22,386 nucleotides of DNA, taken from positions 1-22,386 of the forward strand of contig JADYZI010000066.1 in assembly GCA_020853255.1 (NCBI GenBank), in the 5' to 3' direction. The notes under the pieces were generated by a model. That model was not told where the DNA came from. It searched no databases and saw only the letters and a program-made list of their open reading frames with translations. A program made the position numbers and the translations under genes. The DNA comes from Acidobacteriota bacterium (lineage in GTDB: Bacteria; Acidobacteriota; Blastocatellia; Pyrinomonadales; Pyrinomonadaceae). Each line of letters starts with the position of its first letter. Position 1 is the stretch's first letter. Shown here piece after piece: positions 17,475 through 22,386 of this stretch.

Positions 17475-17816
17475 ATGACGAGAGATGAGATCAACGAGAT
17501 GATGGACCAGCTTTTCTTTCAATCGCAGATGCGATTTGGCGGCAGCGCCGTGAAGTCGAGATGGTTTTACAATGGCGATAAGTGTCCCGGCTGCGGCAAG
17601 GCAGTTAAGACGATGAAGTTCAAAGGACAGGACTCATTGTCGCTCAATGCATTCATCTATCGCGAACATAAGGTATTGATCTGCTATATGCTTTGCGGGA
17701 AATGCGCGAAATGGATATTCAAACAAGCCGAAACGGACCCAGACGGCCAGACGGAACTGCATGACGAGATAGAAAAGAATTTGAAAGCGGGCTATGTCAA
17801 GCAACTCGGGCATTGA
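17475..17816 (+). CDS. Small hypothetical protein with Cys pairs (zinc-finger-like)
   Basis: This 113-residue protein has no hydrophobic segment. It has a CxxC pair at C37/C40 (DKCPGCG) and a second group at C70, C74 and C77 (CYMLCGKC), a spacing that suits one zinc site. The N-terminus is charged and helical (MTRDEINEMMDQLFF) and the C-terminus acidic/basic helical (ELHDEIEKNLKAGYV). I do not recognise the family. It starts 46 bases from the divergent dehydratase start, so both promoters must lie in that small gap; I see no clear promoter boxes there. The frame, composition and Cys pattern support a real gene. Confidence 0.7.
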   Translation: MTRDEINEMMDQLFFQSQMRFGGSAVKSRWFYNGDKCPGCGKAVKTMKFKGQDSLSLNAFIYREHKVLICYMLCGKCAKWIFKQAETDPDGQTELHDEIEKNLKAGYVKQLGH

Positions 17817-17870
17817 GGATTAGATCAGTTTGCCAGGGTTTGTTCAAAGAGCGTTCGGGATCTAACTGAG

Positions 17871-17935
17871 GATTTCTGATTCGTGTGTTTCGTTTCTTGA
17901 TCCGCGCTTTTCGTGGTGGCGAAGCCGGAACAGTG
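17871..17935. repeat. Possible degenerate TTCGTG-unit repeat remnant
   Basis: The 257-base gap 17817-18073 contains a stretch with several TTCGTG/TTTCGT units (around 17880-17890 and 17908-17916). It resembles a decayed copy of the CACGAAA-type repeats that are dispersed in many bacterial genomes. Apart from this and the gnd promoter I see no supported gene in the gap. Short open frames there on either strand have no family features. Confidence 0.25.
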
Positions 17936-18060
17936 AGCACGCAACAGAAGAACGAAGCCGCGAAAACCTGCGACGCAAAAGGCAGTATGGAACGCTGCAA
18001 ATTTTAAGTAAGCCTAGAACAGGCTGGTCCGAGCGCTCGCAATCCGGGCGTTTTCGTATC

Positions 18061-18066
18061 TATAAT
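18061..18066 (+). promoter_or_regulatory. -10 box TATAAT of the gnd promoter
   Basis: A perfect TATAAT lies seven bases before the gnd ATG at 18074, so transcription would start at or next to the A of the ATG. The -35 region is weak (TCGCAA at 18037-18042, 18-base spacer). The bases before the ATG contain no Shine-Dalgarno sequence. Together these fit a leaderless mRNA. Confidence 0.5.
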
Positions 18067-18073
18067 TGTATTT

Positions 18074-19684
18074 ATGAAAGCGAAATTCGGAATGATAGGT
18101 CTCGGGACGATGGGGCGCAATTTTCTTCTTAACGTAGCTGAGCACGGTATAGCCGGTGTGGGTTATGACCTTGACGCCGACAAGCGCCGCTTGCTGCTTG
18201 AAGAGGGAAAGGGAATGCCGGTCCATACCGGAGACGACATCGCGGGCTTTTTGGCGAAGCTCGATTCACCAAGGAATATCATGCTGCTCGTTCCGGCGGG
18301 CCCGATAGTCGATTCGGTTATACACGATCTGCTGCCGTTGATCGACGAAAATGACCTGATCATAGACGGCGGAAACTCACATTTTACAGATACCGAGATA
18401 CGTGAAAAGCGCCTGGCGGAAAAGGGCGTCGGATTTATGGGCATCGGCATTTCCGGCGGCGAAGAGGGGGCGCGGCACGGCGCCAGCATTATGCCTGGCG
18501 GGCGGCGGGAGTTCTATGTCCGGATCGAAGAAATCCTCAAGGCTGTTGCGGCAAAGGTGAATGGCTCGCCGTGTGTCACCTACATTGGGCCGGCCGGGGC
18601 TGGCCATTTCGTCAAAATGGTCCATAACGGGATCGAGTATGGCCTGATGGAAATAATTGCCGAGACTTACGATTTTATGCTTCGTATTCTGAAAATGGAC
18701 TACAAGCAGATGAGCGAGACCTTTGCCGCCTGGAATGACACTGAACTCAATTCGTTCCTGATCGAGATCACCGCGGAGGTGTTGGCGAAGATCGATGCTG
18801 AAACCGGCAAGCCATTGGTCGAGTTGGTCCTGGACAAAGCTGCGCAGAAGGGAACCGGCAAATGGACCTCGCAGGCGGCGATGGATTTTGGTGTGCCGAT
18901 ACCGACGATCGACTCTGCGGTCTCGATGCGCCAGATATCGGCGCAGAAGGAAACGCGCATCCTTGTCTCACGAAAGTTCGGCAGCCCTCCGGCATCGGGA
19001 GCGGAACAGATGCGGTCGCCCGGCCAGGTCGTGACCAGCGAGCCGCAGCACGATGCGAAGGCTGCTAGGGCGAGCGCTGACGCCGCGGCGACCGCTAGTC
19101 AGGAACCGACAGCAATGCTCGATGACGAGCAAATGGCCGACGCTCGGCATTCAGTGGATCGAGGCCTCGGACATTCGCGGAGCAAAGAGGTTCGCGAGGA
19201 ATTCCATGAAGATTTTGATGCCTCGCTGGAACAACTCCGGAACAGCCTGCTTGGAGCTTTCATTACGACTTACGCCCAAGGGCTCGCGCTTCTTCAGTCA
19301 GCCTCGGCGGAGAAAGATTACGGCTTGGATCTGGCGGAGATCGCGCGCATCTGGCGCGGAGGCTGCATAATCCGCTCGGCCCTGCTTGACGGAATGCAGC
19401 AAGCATACATCGAAAGCCCGAACCTACCGAACTTGGCCCTTCATGACAGCTTTGCTGAGGTGCTGCACCGCACGAGCAAGGACTGGCATGTTACGGTCGG
19501 CCGGTTCTCAGAAAGTCGCGTTCCGTCAATGTGCCTTTCGTCAAGCCTCGCGTACTTTGAGGCATTTCGCTCTGAGCGCTTGCCGGCAAACCTGATCCAG
19601 GCACAGCGGGATTACTTTGGTGCGCATACTTATCAACGGGTAGATAAGGATGGTACGTTCCATACACCGGATTGGAAAAGTTAG
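18074..19684 (+). CDS. gnd: 6-phosphogluconate dehydrogenase, decarboxylating, with an internal insertion
   Basis: The protein oxidises 6-phosphogluconate to ribulose 5-phosphate and CO2 with NAD(P)+ in the pentose phosphate pathway. The 536 residues contain the N-terminal Rossmann motif MIGLGTMGRN, IIDGGNSHF, the substrate motif GISGGEEGARHG (125-136), catalytic Lys181 in GHFVKMVHNGIEYG, KGTGKWTSQAAMD, and the C-terminal block PANLIQAQRDYFGAHTY. Typical enzymes are about 470 residues. The excess lies between RKFGS (300-304) and FDASLEQLRNSLL (from 381), where about 70 Ala-, Gln- and Asp-rich low-complexity residues replace a loop of roughly 14 residues. Everything on both sides aligns normally, so the enzyme is probably active. 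The ATG at 18074 lacks a ribosome site and sits directly behind a TATAAT box. Confidence 0.95.
   Translation: MKAKFGMIGLGTMGRNFLLNVAEHGIAGVGYDLDADKRRLLLEEGKGMPVHTGDDIAGFLAKLDSPRNIMLLVPAGPIVDSVIHDLLPLIDENDLIIDGGNSHFTDTEIREKRLAEKGVGFMGIGISGGEEGARHGASIMPGGRREFYVRIEEILKAVAAKVNGSPCVTYIGPAGAGHFVKMVHNGIEYGLMEIIAETYDFMLRILKMDYKQMSETFAAWNDTELNSFLIEITAEVLAKIDAETGKPLVELVLDKAAQKGTGKWTSQAAMDFGVPIPTIDSAVSMRQISAQKETRILVSRKFGSPPASGAEQMRSPGQVVTSEPQHDAKAARASADAAATASQEPTAMLDDEQMADARHSVDRGLGHSRSKEVREEFHEDFDASLEQLRNSLLGAFITTYAQGLALLQSASAEKDYGLDLAEIARIWRGGCIIRSALLDGMQQAYIESPNLPNLALHDSFAEVLHRTSKDWHVTVGRFSESRVPSMCLSSSLAYFEAFRSERLPANLIQAQRDYFGAHTYQRVDKDGTFHTPDWKS
18983..19190 (+). repeat. Low-complexity insertion in gnd with internal inverted repeat
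   Basis: This stretch encodes the extra residues about 304-373 of the gnd product (including KAARASADAAATASQEPTAM). It contains a perfect 9-base inverted repeat, GCGGTCGCC (19012-19020) with GGCGACCGC (19087-19095), with 66 bases between the arms. Codon phase is kept across it. It may be a captured mobile or dispersed repeat; edges are approximate. Confidence 0.45.
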
Positions 19685-19829
19685 CCTTAACCATGCAAGG
19701 TCTGGTCCGTCTGATCATGGATCGAATCGTGGGCCGTATTAATATTTGAAGTCCAGAGGACGGCTCTAATCTGATAGCTGTCCGCTGACCTTACACCGTT
19801 ATGGGACCTTACGGGACCGACTTTGTGGT

Positions 19830-20705
19830 TTAGACGATCTCCCAAGCACTTTCAGTTTTCAGCAATTTACTCATCAAAGCGGCATGCACGGCGTGGCCGC
19901 TTTTTTCGGCGGTTATTTTGGCTTGAACCGGCATGCCGAGGAGGGCAACGTCGCCTATGATGTCGAGGATCTTGTGGCGGACGAATTCATCGTCGAACCG
20001 GAGCGGAGTTTCGTTCAGCATTCCATCAGCTGTTAAAACGATTGCGTTGTCGAGTGAGCCGCCGAGCGCCAGGTTCGCTTTTCGAAGCATCTCGATCTCG
20101 TGCGTAAAGCCAAATGTACGGGCGGACGCGATCTGTTTTCCAAATGAGCCGTTTTCCATTATGAAATGGAACGCCTGGCGCTTAATGAATGGATGCGGGA
20201 AGTCGATGATGCACTCTATTTCGAAACGATTTGAGGGCTCGATCGACATCCGCCGTCCGTCTTCATTGACCTCAACCCGCTCCAGCACTTTCAACAGTCG
20301 CCTTGGAGCGACTAGCTCTTTCACGCCCGCCTTGCCGATCAACTCGACCCAATCCTCGCTTGAACCATCAAGGATCGGGATCTCGATATTATCAAGATCA
20401 ATAAACACATTATCGATGCCCGAACCGCGCAGGGCCGACAACAGATGTTCGCATGTCGAAAGCACAACGCCGCGCCGCATCAGAGTTGTCGCGTAAGAGC
20501 AGTGCGATACATATTCGACTGACGCGGGCAGCTCAAAATTGTCCAGATCGGTTCTGACGAAGATATAGCCGGTGTTTTCAGGTGCCGGCCTAAGCTCCAG
20601 GTTTACCTCGACGCCGGTATGCAGTCCAACGCCGTTGATCTTGACCCGTTTTCTAATGGTGGTCTGGTTCACAACCAACGTACAACAATCATCGTGCCAC
20701 GGCAC
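19830..20705 (-). CDS. lpxC: UDP-3-O-acyl-N-acetylglucosamine deacetylase
   Basis: LpxC performs the first committed step of lipid A synthesis in the cytoplasm. The 291-residue protein has GVGLHTG near the N-terminus, the zinc ligands H87 (STCEHLLSAL), H244 and D248 (RHKILDIIGDVALLG), and the catalytic His271 (KSGHAVH). IPILDGSS and ARTFGF are also typical. The length is slightly below E. coli LpxC (305). The first start is a GTG at 20705; family N-termini usually begin close to TIRKRVKINGVG, so a GTG 33 bases further in (before NQTTIRKR) is an alternative, and neither has a clear ribosome site. It is convergent with gnd across a 145-base gap that holds only a weak stem at 19758-19783. It marks the host as an LPS-type Gram-negative. 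Confidence 0.96.
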   Translation of the reverse strand: MPWHDDCCTLVVNQTTIRKRVKINGVGLHTGVEVNLELRPAPENTGYIFVRTDLDNFELPASVEYVSHCSYATTLMRRGVVLSTCEHLLSALRGSGIDNVFIDLDNIEIPILDGSSEDWVELIGKAGVKELVAPRRLLKVLERVEVNEDGRRMSIEPSNRFEIECIIDFPHPFIKRQAFHFIMENGSFGKQIASARTFGFTHEIEMLRKANLALGGSLDNAIVLTADGMLNETPLRFDDEFVRHKILDIIGDVALLGMPVQAKITAEKSGHAVHAALMSKLLKTESAWEIV

Positions 20706-20802
20706 GGCAGATGATCCGGCTGCTGGAGGCGTGTATTTCTCGCTCTTTTCAGAGAAGGTCCTCTACTTCGTGTGGCTTATCTGCAACAGTTGAGTGGCGG
20801 AA

Positions 20803-20831
20803 TTTACTAATAACTCACAACGAATTACAAT
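20803..20831 (+). promoter_or_regulatory. Candidate promoter of the gene at 20844
   Basis: A -35 box TTTACT (20803-20808) and a -10 box TACAAT (20826-20831) are spaced by 17 bases and match consensus at 4/6 and 5/6 positions. The predicted start near 20838 leaves only about six bases before the ATG, with no Shine-Dalgarno sequence. Confidence 0.4.
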
Positions 20832-20843
20832 TCTATAACAGCT

Positions 20844-21434
20844 ATGCCTATACAAACTGCGGGACAAAAGGCCGCAAAGATAACAAAGATCAAGATCGAG
20901 AATCGGGCCTCGTTGACTTTGCCCAAGAGTGCGGTAGAGAACATTGAAAAGGCGGTGGACTTTCTTCCAACGGAACAAATTCGAGGGCTCGAGCGGATCC
21001 GCCTTGTGGATTTTATCAACGATCCGCGGCTCAAGAACCTGGATACACCCATGAAAGGCGATCTGCCGGGACTCTATCACCCAAAACAGGGAAATCAGGG
21101 AGCCTGGCTGGAGATGTCCATGGGAGCCCTGCTGCAGCCTACCGAAGGCTTTGCAAAACGCTGGATGGCGAAAACCTCGTTCAAAAGCAACATCGCGGGC
21201 CTGATCTTCATGCTGGTCGGGCAGCATTACTATTTGACTCTGCGGCATTCCGTAAAGAAACAGAATCTTGAGCCGCAGATCCGGCAATATTCGGAAAAGA
21301 ACCTGCGCGCCTGGAATGAAAAGCAGAACGAGGGAAGTTTGCGGGCAAAAATATTCAAACCTGTCCGACCATTTATTGAACGCTGGGCCAAATGGCTGAA
21401 CAAGAAAGCGGTTGCGGCTCAAAAGAAGGGTTGA
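20844..21434 (+). CDS. Hypothetical protein of 196 residues, unknown family
   Basis: The protein is soluble and basic, with no signal peptide. Visible blocks are an N-terminal KIKIENRASLTLPKSAVENI, then ERIRLVDFINDPRLKNLD, DLPGLYHPKQGNQGAWLEMS, a moderately hydrophobic stretch SNIAGLIFMLVGQHYYLTLRHS, and a Lys/Arg-rich C-terminus (FIERWAKWLNKKAVAAQKKG). The segment FMLVGQHYY sits where zinc-dependent peptidases of similar layout carry HExxH, but that motif is absent here, so I do not assign a peptidase function. It has its own promoter and is transcribed away from lpxC, with the DUF1206 gene 27 bases downstream, so the two may be co-transcribed. Confidence 0.72.
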   Translation: MPIQTAGQKAAKITKIKIENRASLTLPKSAVENIEKAVDFLPTEQIRGLERIRLVDFINDPRLKNLDTPMKGDLPGLYHPKQGNQGAWLEMSMGALLQPTEGFAKRWMAKTSFKSNIAGLIFMLVGQHYYLTLRHSVKKQNLEPQIRQYSEKNLRAWNEKQNEGSLRAKIFKPVRPFIERWAKWLNKKAVAAQKKG

Positions 21435-21461
21435 TCAGAGTGTGAGATAAGATCGCCGGGT

Positions 21462-22301
21462 ATGGCGTCAACGGCGGAAAAGTCAGTTGAAGCGGCTGAA
21501 GCGGTGGTTCGACGGCCGATCTTCAAGAAACTCGCCCGCTTTGGATTCGTTGTCAAGGGCGTTCTGTTTATCGTCATCGGTGCACTTGCGGTAATGCTTG
21601 CTGTCGGCCTGCCCGAAGGACAATTGACTGATGCCTCTGGGGCGCTTGGGGTTATCGCAAAACAGTCGTTTGGCCGAATTCTGCTTCTTGCTTTCATCGT
21701 AGGCGCGGCCGGGCATGCGATCTGGAATATTCTTCGCGGTGTCGCCGATGTTGACGATGCGGGCGGCGGCTGGCTTGGTTATACCAAAAGGGGCTTTTCG
21801 GTTGCGACGGGCGTTGTGTATTTGGTTCTGGCCTTCACCGCGTTCGAGAAGGTCTTGGCCTTGCGTCTTCCACCCGCGTCGGGAGAGGCTCAGGAGGCGC
21901 TTGTCGCTGTTTTGCTTGCCATCCCGATATTTGGGACCGGACTGCTTTTCCTGATCGGACTTGGCGTAATTGGGGCTGGGTTACACGAATGCTATGTTGG
22001 CTTTACCGGCAAGTATCGTGAAAGCTATCGAGCCTGGGAAATAGGTGGTTTGCACCTGGTGCTTATAACCATCCTCGGCGTGTTGGCGTTTTCCGCACGA
22101 GCGGTCATTTTGGTCATAATTGGATATTTTTTTATTACGGCGGCTTGGACCGGGATTAATGGATCTATTGGACTCGATGCGGCACTTTATACCCTTTCGA
22201 GTAGTTCCTATGGACGTGTTTTGCTCTTCGCCGCTGCGTCCGGGTTGATCGCTCATGGTATTTTGGCCTTTTATGAGGCAAAATATCGACGAATCTGCTG
22301 A
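21462..22301 (+). CDS. DUF1206 family integral membrane protein
   Basis: This 279-residue protein has six predicted membrane segments that fall into three similar pairs, the hallmark of DUF1206: pair one at about 27-95 (FGFVVKGVLFIVIGALAVML, ILLLAFIVGAAGHAIW), pair two at about 108-180 (GFSVATGVVYLVLAFTAF, GTGLLFLIGLGVIGAGLHE), pair three at about 198-270 (HLVLITILGVLAFSARAVIL, VLLFAAASGLIAHGILAFYE). Each pair begins with a short basic stretch followed by a G-[VT]-L/V-x-hydrophobic run. The molecular function of the family is unknown. The start at 21462 lacks a strong ribosome site. It is followed nine bases later by the EVE-domain gene, so the two are probably co-transcribed. Confidence 0.85.
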   Translation: MASTAEKSVEAAEAVVRRPIFKKLARFGFVVKGVLFIVIGALAVMLAVGLPEGQLTDASGALGVIAKQSFGRILLLAFIVGAAGHAIWNILRGVADVDDAGGGWLGYTKRGFSVATGVVYLVLAFTAFEKVLALRLPPASGEAQEALVAVLLAIPIFGTGLLFLIGLGVIGAGLHECYVGFTGKYRESYRAWEIGGLHLVLITILGVLAFSARAVILVIIGYFFITAAWTGINGSIGLDAALYTLSSSSYGRVLLFAAASGLIAHGILAFYEAKYRRIC

Positions 22302-22310
22302 ACAAAACCT

Positions 22311-22386
22311 ATGAACTACTGGCTTGTCAAACAAGAACCCGAATCCTATTCGTTCACCGATTTTCAGAAAGAAGGGAAGACCGACT
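22311..22386 (+). CDS. EVE-domain protein (N-terminal part only)
   Basis: The ATG at 22311 opens a frame that runs off the window edge after 25 residues. MNYWLVKQEPESYSF is the characteristic start of EVE-domain proteins (PUA-like fold, thymocyte nuclear protein 1 family), in which W and the K-x-E-P-x-x-Y pattern are conserved. EVE domains recognise modified bases in DNA or RNA. It is tightly linked to the DUF1206 gene. Only the first beta-strand region can be judged here. Confidence 0.82.
   Translation, partial: MNYWLVKQEPESYSFTDFQKEGKTD

Noticed and set aside
17797..18000. 67-codon minus-strand frame in the gap before gnd
   Set aside because: It overlaps the end of the 17475 gene and a repeat-like stretch. 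The weak hydrophobic run is not a convincing signal peptide and no ribosome site is present.
19803..19818. Direct repeat GGGACC-TTAC-GGGACC between gnd and lpxC
   Set aside because: Too short and isolated to call a regulatory or mobile element; the convergent position gives no promoter to regulate.
19933..20496. 187-codon plus-strand frame opposite lpxC
   Set aside because: It is antisense to the conserved LpxC zinc-binding regions; its composition is dominated by Ser, Arg and Pro without motifs.

Overview
The window looks like chromosomal DNA of a Gram-negative bacterium, most likely an Acidobacteriota member (Blastocatellia/Pyrinomonadaceae-like). Two secreted VWA proteins have the N-terminal layout common in Acidobacteria (TIGR03436-type), and the window also carries LpxC (lipid A), RodZ, a tricorn-type S41 protease and type IV pilus genes. 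The assignment is an inference from gene families; no rRNA or tRNA gene is visible. Coding density is high and no gene-free stretch exceeds 300 bases. The largest gaps are 6017-6299, 17817-18073 and 12039-12250.

Layout. 1-3272 (+): tricorn-like protease, cut by the left edge. 3368-4837 (-): guaB. 4955-6016 (-): rodZ, with its own promoter and a Rho-independent terminator that sits just in front of guaB. 6300-9909 (+): a five-gene operon for a bacterial microcompartment (BMC): BMC-H shell protein, CoA-acylating aldehyde dehydrogenase with a long C-terminal extension, secreted VWA protein, zinc-ribbon membrane protein, second BMC-H shell protein. 9977-12038 (-): two coupled secreted VWA proteins that converge on the BMC operon. 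12251-15185 (+): pilC and pilB of a type IV pilus or type II secretion system, followed at 15203 by a secreted glycosidase-fold protein that lacks the expected catalytic glutamates. 16403-17428 (-): PLP-dependent threonine/serine dehydratase-like enzyme with a palindromic repeat inserted in frame. 17475-17816 (+): small zinc-finger-like protein. 18074-19684 (+): 6-phosphogluconate dehydrogenase with an insertion of about 70 residues and an apparently leaderless mRNA. 19830-20705 (-): lpxC. 20844-21434 (+): unknown protein. 21462-22301 (+): DUF1206 membrane protein. 22311 to the end (+): start of an EVE-domain protein.

The most unusual part is the BMC operon. It has its own promoter and Shine-Dalgarno sequence and is bounded by oppositely oriented genes, so it appears complete at five genes. 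It has two hexamer-type shell proteins and a core aldehyde dehydrogenase, but no pentamer (BMC-P), phosphotransacylase, alcohol dehydrogenase or signature enzyme. The dehydrogenase ends in a predicted amphipathic helix, a Pro/Ala linker and a short domain resembling the N-termini of EutQ and EutT. Two envelope-type genes (VWA and zinc ribbon plus membrane anchor) lie between the cargo and shell genes. A second theme is in-frame insertion of repeat-like or low-complexity DNA into conserved metabolic genes (the dehydratase and gnd).
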